NCBI RefSeq assembly: GCF_014534645.1 | Contig: NZ_JACVQF010000187.1 | Location: 186,001-250,000 of the forward strand | Length of the DNA: 64,000 bases | Direction of reading: 5' to 3' | Source: Streptomyces griseicoloratus | Lineage (GTDB): Bacteria; Actinomycetota; Actinomycetes; Streptomycetales; Streptomycetaceae | In this document: positions 52,178 through 60,319 of the stretch, in pieces | Layout of the letters: each line of letters begins with the position of its first letter | Numbering within the stretch: the stretch's first letter is position 1 | Notes under the pieces: generated by a model | Told to the model about the DNA's origin: nothing | Database searches by the model: none | The model's input: the letters and a program-made list of their open reading frames with translations, nothing else | Translations under genes and position numbers: made by a program

Positions 52178-53607
52178 TGGCCGCCGCCCACGGCAGCACG
52201 CGACCCGGCCCCGGCAGCACACGCCCCGCCCCCGGTGTCGCGCGTCTCGACCCCGGTGTCGCGCGTCTCGACCCCGTCATCGACGGCCAGGACGTGCCCA
52301 GCCGGGACACGGCCCGGCTGACCGGAGTGGACGGCGCCCCGCTGGCGGAGGTCGGGCTCGCACCCCGGCTGCTCGCGCAGGCGGCCGTCAACCGGATCCG
52401 CCGAAGCGCCGACGGCTCCGTGCCCGACGCCGGTGTCTTCGCCGCCGCCGGCGACCTGTTCGCCACCGCCACCCTCGACGGCGAGAGCCCGCAGGAGTAC
52501 CGGCGGCGCGTCGCCCTGGCCACCGGCTCGGCCCACGGCACGATCGACCGGGCCGTAGCCGGCATCCGCGCCGCGCTGAACCAGACGGAACTCCTCAACT
52601 CCTCCGAGCTGCCCGCCCCGTTCGCCGCCGGCGGGTACGCCCGCCACTGGGTCCCGCGCGGCCGGGTCCTGGCGGCGGTCGTCCCCAACAACCACCCCGA
52701 GCCGAACGTCACCTGGGTCCGCGCGCTGTCCCTGGGCTACAGCGTGCTCGTACGGCCCGGCAGCAAGGACCCCTTCACCCCCCGCCGGCTGACGGCCGCC
52801 CTGCTCCGGGCGGGGCTCGCCCCGCACAGGATCGCCTTCCTGCCCGGCGGGCACGAGACGGGCGAACACCTCATCGACCAGGCCGACCTGGGCATCGTCT
52901 ACGGCGGCCCGGACGCGGCCGCACGCTGGGCGGGCCGGCGGGACGTGCTGGTCCGCGGCCCCGGCCGCAGCAAGGCGCTGGTGGACGCGGCGGCCGCGGC
53001 CCGGCTCCCGGACCGGCTCGCCGACTGGATCGCCGACGACGGCGGGGTGCGCTGCAACAACATCTCCGCCGTCCTCACCAGCGGCCCGGTGGACGAACTC
53101 GCCGACGCCCTCGCCGAGCGGCTGGCCGCACTGCCCGTCCATCCGGTCACCTCCCCCGAGGCCGTCCTGCCCGCCACCGGACGGGACGACGCCGCCGCCC
53201 TGCGGGACCATCTCGCCACGCTGACCGCACAGGTCACCGATCACTCCGCCCGGCTGTACCCGGACGGGCCGCTGGCCGAGGCCGGGGACGGCAGCACGGT
53301 GCTGCGTCCGCTGGTCGTCGCCACCGACGACCCCTTCCACCCGCTGGTCGGCACCGAACTGCCGTTCCCGTTCGTGGTCGTCGCGCCCTGGCGCACCGAG
53401 CACGGCATCGCACCGCTGCGCGACTCCCTGGTGGTCAGCCTCAACGGACGCCACACCGACCTCGCCCAGCAGCTGCTGCGCGAGCCGAGCGTGCGCAAGG
53501 TGACCACCGGCCCCGTCCGGCCCTGGGCCTCCCGCCCCGAACTCCCCCACGACGGCAGCCTCGCCGGGTTCCTGCTGGAACCCAAGGCGCTGGTCGTCGC
53601 CACCTGA
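52177..53607 (+). CDS. LuxC/GriC-like acyl reductase subunit
   Basis: A 476-residue acyl-CoA/acyl-enzyme reductase of the LuxC type, an aldehyde-dehydrogenase fold. HWVPRGRVLAAVVPNNHPEP, GYSVLVRPGSKDPFTPRRLT, FLPGGHETGEHL (NADPH region) and GGVRCNNISAVL with the catalytic Cys (about residue 293) are clear. It reduces the activated acid made by the LuxE-like partner to an aldehyde. The N-terminal 35 residues are low-complexity with a duplicated GVARLDP heptad. Starts at the ATG overlapping the previous stop. Confidence 0.85.
   Translation: MAAAHGSTRPGPGSTRPAPGVARLDPGVARLDPVIDGQDVPSRDTARLTGVDGAPLAEVGLAPRLLAQAAVNRIRRSADGSVPDAGVFAAAGDLFATATLDGESPQEYRRRVALATGSAHGTIDRAVAGIRAALNQTELLNSSELPAPFAAGGYARHWVPRGRVLAAVVPNNHPEPNVTWVRALSLGYSVLVRPGSKDPFTPRRLTAALLRAGLAPHRIAFLPGGHETGEHLIDQADLGIVYGGPDAAARWAGRRDVLVRGPGRSKALVDAAAAARLPDRLADWIADDGGVRCNNISAVLTSGPVDELADALAERLAALPVHPVTSPEAVLPATGRDDAAALRDHLATLTAQVTDHSARLYPDGPLAEAGDGSTVLRPLVVATDDPFHPLVGTELPFPFVVVAPWRTEHGIAPLRDSLVVSLNGRHTDLAQQLLREPSVRKVTTGPVRPWASRPELPHDGSLAGFLLEPKALVVAT
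52234..52275 (+). repeat. 21-bp tandem duplication in the LuxC-like N-terminus
   Basis: GGTGTCGCGCGTCTCGACCC (first 20 of 21 bases) occurs twice head to tail at 52234-52254 and 52255-52275, encoding GVARLDP twice. It is in frame and lies before the conserved enzyme core, so it probably does not affect activity. A recent duplication is likely. Confidence 0.8.
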
Positions 53608-53634
53608 CCGCCTCGACCCACCGGAGAATCCGCC

Positions 53635-54960
53635 ATGCCGCTCACCGCCCCCGCGCCCGTGGCCGGGCCCGGCACCGCCGCGCCGCCGCACTGGCGCGGC
53701 CTGCCCGCCGCCCAGCAGCCGCCGTGGCCCGACCCGGCCGCGCTCGCCGCCGTACAGGAGGAACTGGCCCGGCTGCCCGCGCTGACCCACCCGGCCGACG
53801 TCCGGCAGGCCGGCATCGCGCTCGCCGACGTCTCCGCCGCCGGTGCCTTCCTGCTCCAGGCCGGCGACTGCGCCGAGCCCACCGGTGCCGAGGGCGTCGC
53901 GGCGCTCCAGGGCAAGCACCGGATCCTCGGCGACATGGCCGAGATCATCAGCGACCGGATCCAGCGGCCCACCGTGACCGTGGGCCGGATCGCCGGCCAG
54001 TACGCCAAGCCCCGCTCCCGGCCCGAGGAGACCGTCGGCGACCGCACGCTGCCCGTCTTCCGCGGCCCGGCGGTCAACGCGCCCGCCTTCGACCCGGCCG
54101 CCCGCGTCCCCGACCCGCGGCGCATGCTCGACGCCTACCGCAGTGCGCGGGCGGTGCTCGACGAACTCCACGTGATGGCCCACCGGTCGGCCGGGGCCGG
54201 CGCCGCGCCCCCGGCACGCTCCTTCGACGGCACGCTGCGCGCCGTACTGCCCGGCTACGGGCGCACCCGCCGCACCGAGCGGGGCACCTGGCGCCGCACC
54301 GGGCTGTGGACCAGCCACGAGGCGCTGCTGCTGGACTTCGAAGAGGCCTTCGTACGGCCCGATCCGCTCACCGGCGAGGCGTACCTGCTCTCCACGCACC
54401 TGCCGTGGGTCGGCGACCGCACCCGCCGGCCGGACGGCGCCCACATAGCGCTGCTCGCGCACATCGCCAACCCGGTCGCGGTCAAGGTCGGCCCCGACAC
54501 CCGCCGCAGCGACCTGCTCCGCCTGTGCGCGGCCCTCGACCCGCACCGCCGCCCCGGCCGGCTGACGCTGATCGCCCGCATGGGCGCCCGGGCCGTCGAC
54601 GAGGTCCTGCCGCCGCTGGTCAAGGCCGTCGCCGGCGCCGGACACCCCGTCGTATGGGCCAGTGACCCCATGCACGGCAACACCTTCACCGCCGCCACCG
54701 GTCACAAGACCCGGCACATGGACGACATCCTCGCCGAGACCACGGCGTTCTTCCGGATCCTGCACCGCGCCGGGCAGTGGCCGGGCGGCCTCCACCTGGA
54801 GGTGGCCGGTGACCGGGTCACCGAGTGCCTGGGCGCCGGCGGTCCCGGCAGCGAACTGGGGCTGCGCCGCGCCTACCGCACCCTGTGCGACCCCCGCCTC
54901 AACGACGACCAGGCACACCTGCTGGCCCGGACCGTGGCCGACCTGGCCGCCCGGGGCTGA
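53635..54960 (+). CDS. Class II 3-deoxy-D-arabino-heptulosonate-7-phosphate (DAHP) synthase
   Basis: A 441-residue plant-type DAHP synthase, which condenses phosphoenolpyruvate with erythrose 4-phosphate at the entry to the shikimate pathway. LLQAGDCAEP, TVGRIAGQYAKPRSRPEETV, LWTSHEALLLDFEEAF, VAVKVGPDTRRSDLLRL and WASDPMHGNTFTAATGHKTR are the family hallmarks. A dedicated copy in an antibiotic cluster typically escapes feedback control and feeds chorismate to the pathway. It lies 27 bp after the LuxC-like gene. The short Pro/Ala-rich N-terminus suggests that regulatory extensions are reduced. Confidence 0.92.
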   Translation: MPLTAPAPVAGPGTAAPPHWRGLPAAQQPPWPDPAALAAVQEELARLPALTHPADVRQAGIALADVSAAGAFLLQAGDCAEPTGAEGVAALQGKHRILGDMAEIISDRIQRPTVTVGRIAGQYAKPRSRPEETVGDRTLPVFRGPAVNAPAFDPAARVPDPRRMLDAYRSARAVLDELHVMAHRSAGAGAAPPARSFDGTLRAVLPGYGRTRRTERGTWRRTGLWTSHEALLLDFEEAFVRPDPLTGEAYLLSTHLPWVGDRTRRPDGAHIALLAHIANPVAVKVGPDTRRSDLLRLCAALDPHRRPGRLTLIARMGARAVDEVLPPLVKAVAGAGHPVVWASDPMHGNTFTAATGHKTRHMDDILAETTAFFRILHRAGQWPGGLHLEVAGDRVTECLGAGGPGSELGLRRAYRTLCDPRLNDDQAHLLARTVADLAARG

Positions 54961-55010
54961 CCCGCCCGCCGCACCCTCCCCCGTCCGCCCAGCGCCCGAC
55001 GGAGCCTTCG

Positions 55011-57155
55011 ATGAAGACCCTGCTGATCGACAACTACGACTCCTACACCTACAACCTCTTCCAGCTGATAGCCGAGGTCAACGGCGAGGAACCGGTCGTC
55101 GTGACCAACGACGCGCCCGGCGTCGACGACCTCGACCTGAACGCCTTCGACAACGTGGTGATCTCGCCCGGCCCCGGGCACCCCGGCCGCGCCGAGGACT
55201 TCGGCGCCAGCGCGCGGATCATCCGGACCTCCCCCGTCCCCGTGCTCGGGGTCTGCCTCGGCCACCAGGGCATCGCCGCCGCGGAGGGCGCCGACGTCAC
55301 CCGCGCCCCGGCGGCCCGCCACGGCCACCTCAGCCGCATCACCCACGACGGACAGGACCTGTTCGCCGGGCTGCCGCAGGAGTTCACCGCCGTGCGGTAC
55401 CACTCCCTGGCCGTCGCCGAACCGCTGCCCGCCTCCCTGGAGGCCACGGCCTGGTCCGAGGACGGCGTGATCATGGGGGTGCGCCATCGGGAACGGCCGC
55501 TGTGGGGACTGCAGTTCCACCCGGAGTCGGTGGCCACGGAGCACGGCCACCGCCTGCTCGCCAACTTCCGCAACCTGACCTTGGCCCGCCGGACGGGCCG
55601 GCCCCGACCGCGCATCCCCGCGCAGCGCAGGCCCGCACCACAGCAGCCGGCCGGCGCCGGCCGCGGTGACCGCGCGGCCCGGCCCGGCCAGGACGCACGC
55701 TACCGGCTGCACCTGCGCATCCTGGAGAAGGAGATCGACACCGAGGCCGCCTTCTCCCGGCTGTACGCGTCGTCCACGGCCCCCGCCTTCTGGCTCGACA
55801 GCGCCCTGGTGGAGAGCGGCCGCTCCCGGTTCTCCTTCCTCGGCGACGCCTCCGGCCCGCTGGCGGAGACGGTGCGCTACCGCACCGGTGACGGCGCCGT
55901 GGAGGTGACCGGCCCCGGCACGGGCACCCGCCGCGTGCCCGGCACCGTCTTCGACTACCTCCAGTCCGAGCTGCGCCTGCGCACCACCGACGCGCCGGAG
56001 CTGCCCTTCGACTTCACGGGAGGCTATGTCGGCTACTTCGGCTACGAGCTCAAGGGCGACCTCGGCGCGCACAACAAGCACACCGCACCGACCCCGGACG
56101 CCGTGTGGCTGTTCGCGGACCGTTTCATCGCCGTCGACCACCAGGAGGGCACCACCTATCTGGCCGCGCTCAGCAGCACCGACCCCGCGGTCCCCGGCGC
56201 CGGCCCCGCCTCGGCCGAACAGGCCGTGCACTGGCTGGAGTCGACCGCGTCCGCCCTGCTCGCCCTGCCCGGCACCGGCCCGGCGGACGCGCCCGCACCG
56301 CACACGGCCGACGTCGAGCCGTGGCTCGTCCACGACGCCGAGCAGTACACCGCCCGTATCGCCGACATCCACCGCGAGCTGCGGGCCGGCGAGAGCTACG
56401 AGGTCTGCCTGACCACCGCGGCCTGGGTGCCCGCCCGGGAGAACGGCTACGACTTCTACCGCAGGCTGCGCCGGGTCAACCCGGCCCCCTATGCCTGCTA
56501 CCTGCGGCTGGGGGACGTCGAGGTCGCCGGCTCCTCGCCCGAGCGGTTCCTGACCATCGACCGCTCCGGAACCGTCGAGACCAAGCCGATCAAGGGCACG
56601 GTCGCCCGCAGCGACGACCCCGACGAGGACCGGCGCCTGGCCGACTCCCTCGCCTCCAGCGCCAAGACCCGCGCCGAGAACCTGATGATCGTCGACCTGC
56701 TCCGCAACGACCTGGGCCGGGTCAGCAAGGTCGGCAGCGTCCATGTGCCCCGGCTGATGGCGGTCGAGAGCTACCGCACCGTCCACCAGCTGGTCTCCAC
56801 CGTCCGCGGCACGCTCCGGGACGACGCCGACGCCCTCGACGCGGTCAGGGCCTGCTTCCCCGGCGGCTCCATGACCGGGGCCCCCAAGCGGCGCACGATG
56901 GAGATCATCGACGGCCTGGAGAGCGAGGCGCGCGGCATCTACTCCGGCTCGATCGGCTGGCTGTCCACCAACGGCACCGCCGATCTGAACATCGTCATCC
57001 GCACCGCCGTCCGCGTCGCGGACCAGTGGCGGGTGGGCGCCGGCGGTGCCGTCGTCCTCGACTCGGACGCCGGCGAGGAGTACCGGGAGATGCTCCTGAA
57101 GGCCGCCGCCCCGCTGCGCGCACTCAGCACCGACGACGCCCCCGTCACGGCCTGA
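55011..57155 (+). CDS. pabAB: Fused aminodeoxychorismate synthase (PabA-PabB)
   Basis: A 714-residue fusion. Residues 1-195 are a class I glutamine amidotransferase (LLIDNYDSYTYNLFQLIAEV, GVCLGHQGIAAAEGAD with nucleophile Cys82, WGLQFHPESVATEHG). Residues 230-710 are a chorismate-utilising synthase (SSPERFLTIDRSG, RNDLGRVSKVGSV, CFPGGSMTGAPKRRTMEIID). ETKPIKGTVARS has Lys at about 528, the residue that marks aminodeoxychorismate synthases rather than anthranilate synthases. The PabA-PabB order matches the fused enzymes of Streptomyces PABA-derived antibiotics (candicidin, chloramphenicol types). Product: 4-amino-4-deoxychorismate. Confidence 0.93.
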   Translation: MKTLLIDNYDSYTYNLFQLIAEVNGEEPVVVTNDAPGVDDLDLNAFDNVVISPGPGHPGRAEDFGASARIIRTSPVPVLGVCLGHQGIAAAEGADVTRAPAARHGHLSRITHDGQDLFAGLPQEFTAVRYHSLAVAEPLPASLEATAWSEDGVIMGVRHRERPLWGLQFHPESVATEHGHRLLANFRNLTLARRTGRPRPRIPAQRRPAPQQPAGAGRGDRAARPGQDARYRLHLRILEKEIDTEAAFSRLYASSTAPAFWLDSALVESGRSRFSFLGDASGPLAETVRYRTGDGAVEVTGPGTGTRRVPGTVFDYLQSELRLRTTDAPELPFDFTGGYVGYFGYELKGDLGAHNKHTAPTPDAVWLFADRFIAVDHQEGTTYLAALSSTDPAVPGAGPASAEQAVHWLESTASALLALPGTGPADAPAPHTADVEPWLVHDAEQYTARIADIHRELRAGESYEVCLTTAAWVPARENGYDFYRRLRRVNPAPYACYLRLGDVEVAGSSPERFLTIDRSGTVETKPIKGTVARSDDPDEDRRLADSLASSAKTRAENLMIVDLLRNDLGRVSKVGSVHVPRLMAVESYRTVHQLVSTVRGTLRDDADALDAVRACFPGGSMTGAPKRRTMEIIDGLESEARGIYSGSIGWLSTNGTADLNIVIRTAVRVADQWRVGAGGAVVLDSDAGEEYREMLLKAAAPLRALSTDDAPVTA

Positions 57156-57201
57156 GCCGTCCCCTTCGGACCGGCCCCGAGCGCAGAAGAGGAACCCTTC
57201 G

Positions 57202-58677
57202 ATGAACATGGCCGCAGACCTGGCCCGACGGGCCGCCCGTGCCGGGTGGCGCGACCGGCCCGCCTACCACGAGGACGACCGCACCATCAGCCACGGCCGG
57301 CTCCACGACCTGGCGGCCGGTGCCGCCACCGTCCTGGCCGAGGCCGGCGCCGGACCGGGCACCCGGGTGCTGATCGCCCTGCCCGACTCGGTGGCCTGGG
57401 TCACCGCCTTCCTGGCCACGGCGCGCCTGGGCGGCGTCGCCGTCCTGGCCAACCCGGCGCTGACCGCCGCGGACCACGCGCACATGGTCCGCGACGCCCG
57501 CGTCGAGGTGGCCGTCACCGGACCCGAACTGGCCGGGAGGTTCCCCTCCCTGGCCCATCTGACCGGCGAGCAGCTCCTCGACCGGGCCGCGGCGGCGCCG
57601 CCCGCCCGCCCCGCCGAACGCGCTCCCGACGACGCCCTGTACATCCAGTACACCTCCGGCACGACCGGCACCCCCAAGGGCGTCGTGCACCGCCAGCGGG
57701 ACCCGGAGCTGTACTACACCGGGGCCGGGGCCCAGGTCCTCGGCATCGGGCCCGACGCCGTCAACCTGTCGGTGTCCAAGCTGTTCTTCGCCTACGGATT
57801 CGGCAACTCGCTGGCCTTCCCGCTGTACTCGGGCGGCTGTGCCGTGCTGGTCGCCGGCCCCCCGCGCCCGGAGACGGTCGCCGGGCAGGTGGCCCGGCAC
57901 GGCGTCACCCACCTGCACGCGGTGCCCTCCGCCTACGCGGCGCTGGCGGCCGCCACCGACCCGGCCGCCTTCGCCGGTGTGCGGGCGGCCGTCTCGGCGG
58001 GGGAACGCCTGGCCCCCGCCCTGGCCGCCCGGTTCGCCGAGCATCTCCAGGCACCGGTGTACGACCAGCTCGGATCCACCGAGACCGGCCACGCCTTCTG
58101 CACCGACGGCGTCACCGGTCACGTCCCCGGCACGGTCGGCCGGCCGGTGCCCGGTTTCGAGGTGCAGCTGCGCGACCGCGACGGCACGCCGGTGGCCGAC
58201 GGCAGCGAGGGCGAGCTGTGGGTGCGCGGGCCGACCGTGATGCCGTACTACCTCAACCGTCCCGAGGAGACGGCCCGCACCCTCGTCGACGGCTGGCTCG
58301 CCACCCGGGACCGGGCCGTGCGCAACCCCGACGGCACCTACACGCACCGCGGACGCACCGACGACATGGAGATGGTCGGCGGCATCACCGTCGCCCCCAC
58401 CGAGGTCGAGGAGGTCCTGGCGGCCCACCCCGAGGTCAGGGACGTGGCCGTGGCCTCCCTGCCCAACGCGGACGGCGCCACCAAGCTGCGCGCCTTCGTC
58501 GTCCCGCGCAGCCCCGGTGCCTCCGCGCAGGTCCTGGAGGCCGAACTGACGGCCCTGGCCCGCAGCCGTCTCGCCCCGTTCAAGGTGCCGCGCAGCGTGC
58601 AGCTCGTCGACTCCCTGCCGCGCACCGCCACCGGCAAGCTCCAGCGCTTCCTGATCCGCCGCCCCGCCGCCCGCTGA
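57202..58677 (+). CDS. Benzoate-CoA-ligase-like adenylate-forming enzyme
   Basis: A 491-residue ANL-family ligase. YIQYTSGTTGTPKGVVHRQR (ATP loop), LSVSKLFFAYGFGNSLAFPL (segment typical of benzoate/aryl-CoA ligases), YDQLGSTETGHAF, and GRTDDMEMVGGITVAPTEVE (hinge) are present. Catalytic Lys479 lies in PRTATGKLQRFLIRR. All key residues are intact, so it should form an aryl-adenylate and transfer it to CoA or a carrier protein. 4-Aminobenzoate or 4-hydroxybenzoate are the natural candidates here (inference). It follows pabAB by 46 bp. Confidence 0.88.
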   Translation: MNMAADLARRAARAGWRDRPAYHEDDRTISHGRLHDLAAGAATVLAEAGAGPGTRVLIALPDSVAWVTAFLATARLGGVAVLANPALTAADHAHMVRDARVEVAVTGPELAGRFPSLAHLTGEQLLDRAAAAPPARPAERAPDDALYIQYTSGTTGTPKGVVHRQRDPELYYTGAGAQVLGIGPDAVNLSVSKLFFAYGFGNSLAFPLYSGGCAVLVAGPPRPETVAGQVARHGVTHLHAVPSAYAALAAATDPAAFAGVRAAVSAGERLAPALAARFAEHLQAPVYDQLGSTETGHAFCTDGVTGHVPGTVGRPVPGFEVQLRDRDGTPVADGSEGELWVRGPTVMPYYLNRPEETARTLVDGWLATRDRAVRNPDGTYTHRGRTDDMEMVGGITVAPTEVEEVLAAHPEVRDVAVASLPNADGATKLRAFVVPRSPGASAQVLEAELTALARSRLAPFKVPRSVQLVDSLPRTATGKLQRFLIRRPAAR

Positions 58678-58704
58678 CGACCCACCGCAGAAAGGCACCC
58701 CGAC

Positions 58705-60297
58705 ATGTCCAGGTTCACCCTCCCGGAAAAGGCCTTCTACCTCGGGCTGCTGTGGGAGAGGGCCGCCGCCCGGCACGGCGACGTCCCCGTCACCCTCGAC
58801 CAGCCCCTGGCCACCCTGCCGGACGCCGGCACCGACCTGACGTACCGCCAGGTGGCGGATCTCGTCGACGATCTCGCGGCCCGGCTGTGGCAGGTCGGCA
58901 TCCGCCCCACCGAACGCGTCGCCGTCCACAAGGACGACAACTTCGACATCGCCCTGCTGGCCTGCGCGGCCGCCCGTATCGGCGCCGTCCCCGTCGTCCT
59001 GTCGGCCGCGCTGAGCGCCGAGGTGGTCGCCAAACTCCTCGAACGCCTCGACGAGCCGTGGCTGATCAGCGACGCCCACAAGCTCGGCGGACCGCTCAAG
59101 GACCTCCCCCTCGCGCACCTCGTGCGCGAGACCGTCCTGGCGGGCACCGCGCCGCACGGCTCGCTGCGCCTGCTCGCGGACCTCACCGACGCGCCGCGCC
59201 GGCCCGCCGTACGGCTGCACCGCCGGCAGACCGCGCTGATCACGCACAGCTCGGGCACCACCGGCGTCAACAAGCTGATGGTCCACAACGCCCGGGCCCT
59301 GTTCCACCGGCTGCTGCCGCAGCAGCTCATCGCCTGGCCGGTGCGCGGCAAGGAGACGGTGGCGCTGTGCATGTCGTACGTGCACTCGCGCTTCTACCAC
59401 TCGCTGGGCGTCTTCCTGAACTACGGCAACCCGCTCGTCGTCCTCACCGACCCCGACCCGGACGTGGTCGGGCCGATCTTCACCCGGACCCGGCCCGGCC
59501 TGGTCGAGACCCACCCCAACAACTTCATCCAGTGGGAGGACCTCGCCGACGCGCCCGGCGCGCCGCTGTCCAGCGTCCGCTACTACAGCAGCACCTTCGA
59601 CGCGATCCACCCGCGCACCATCCAGCGGCTGCTCGCCGCCTCCCGGCGCCGCCGGCCGCTGCTGGTGCAGCTGTACGGGCAGAGCGAGACGGGCCCCATC
59701 TCCGGCGCCTGGTACACGCGCAAGAGCGCCGCGAAGAACGACGGGCGCGACGTCGGCTTCGTCCTGCCCGGCTTCATCAAGCTGCGCGTGGTCGACGAGA
59801 ACGGCAGGCCGGTACGGCGGGGCAGGCCGGGCCATCTGGAACTGCGCGGCCGCGGCACGATCATGACGTATCTCGGTGAGGACGAGCGCTACCAGCGGCA
59901 ACGGCACGACGGCTGGTGGCGGCTGGGCGACATGGGCTCCGTCAGCCGGGGCGGCCGGCTGCGCCTGCTGGACCGGGAGATCGACCAGATCGACACCATC
60001 GACAGCAACCTCGAACTCGAGGACGTGCTGATGTCCCGGCTGGACGAACTCCTCGAGGTGATCATCGTGCCCGGTGCCTCCGGGCAGCCCGTCCCGGTGG
60101 TGTGCACCCGCCGCGACGCACCGCTCGACCCGGAGCGCTGGCGGGCGGCCACCGCGGACCTGCCCTCCCTGGCCCCGCCGCTGCACTGGCCGTTCGGTGA
60201 CGTCCCGCGCACGTCGACCTGGAAGGTCCGCCGGGTGGAGATCTCCCGGATGCTCCACGAGGGCGACGCGCCCCGCAACCTCAACTCCCCCGCCTGA
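58705..60297 (+). CDS. Divergent adenylate-forming enzyme, candidate diazotase (CreM-like role)
   Basis: A 530-residue ANL-superfamily protein. The ATP loop is intact (ALITHSSGTTGVNKLMVHNA), as are VQLYGQSETGPISGAWYTRK and a C-terminal lysine in PRTSTWKVRRVEISRM (about K507). The hinge/A8 region is atypical: GGRLRLLDREIDQIDTIDSN then LELEDVLM replaces the usual GRxDDxIK-GxxIxPxEIE. Enzymes of this superfamily (CreM, CmaA6) use ATP to activate nitrite or an aryl amine for diazotisation, so with CreD/CreE-like partners it is the best diazotase candidate here. This is an inference; an ordinary aryl-CoA ligase or amide-forming role is not excluded. Confidence 0.7.
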   Translation: MSRFTLPEKAFYLGLLWERAAARHGDVPVTLDQPLATLPDAGTDLTYRQVADLVDDLAARLWQVGIRPTERVAVHKDDNFDIALLACAAARIGAVPVVLSAALSAEVVAKLLERLDEPWLISDAHKLGGPLKDLPLAHLVRETVLAGTAPHGSLRLLADLTDAPRRPAVRLHRRQTALITHSSGTTGVNKLMVHNARALFHRLLPQQLIAWPVRGKETVALCMSYVHSRFYHSLGVFLNYGNPLVVLTDPDPDVVGPIFTRTRPGLVETHPNNFIQWEDLADAPGAPLSSVRYYSSTFDAIHPRTIQRLLAASRRRRPLLVQLYGQSETGPISGAWYTRKSAAKNDGRDVGFVLPGFIKLRVVDENGRPVRRGRPGHLELRGRGTIMTYLGEDERYQRQRHDGWWRLGDMGSVSRGGRLRLLDREIDQIDTIDSNLELEDVLMSRLDELLEVIIVPGASGQPVPVVCTRRDAPLDPERWRAATADLPSLAPPLHWPFGDVPRTSTWKVRRVEISRMLHEGDAPRNLNSPA

Positions 60298-60319
60298 AGC
60301 CACCGCAGAAGGACGTGTC

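Noticed and set aside
53635-57155. Phenazine cluster (DAHP synthase plus chorismate-amidating enzyme)
   Set aside because: The fusion is PabA-PabB order with the PIKGT lysine, not PhzE, and no PhzB, PhzD, PhzF or PhzG homologues are present.
55011-57155. Anthranilate synthase (TrpEG)
   Set aside because: The amidotransferase is N-terminal and the active-site segment carries the Lys typical of aminodeoxychorismate synthase. A class IV PLP lyase follows in the same operon.
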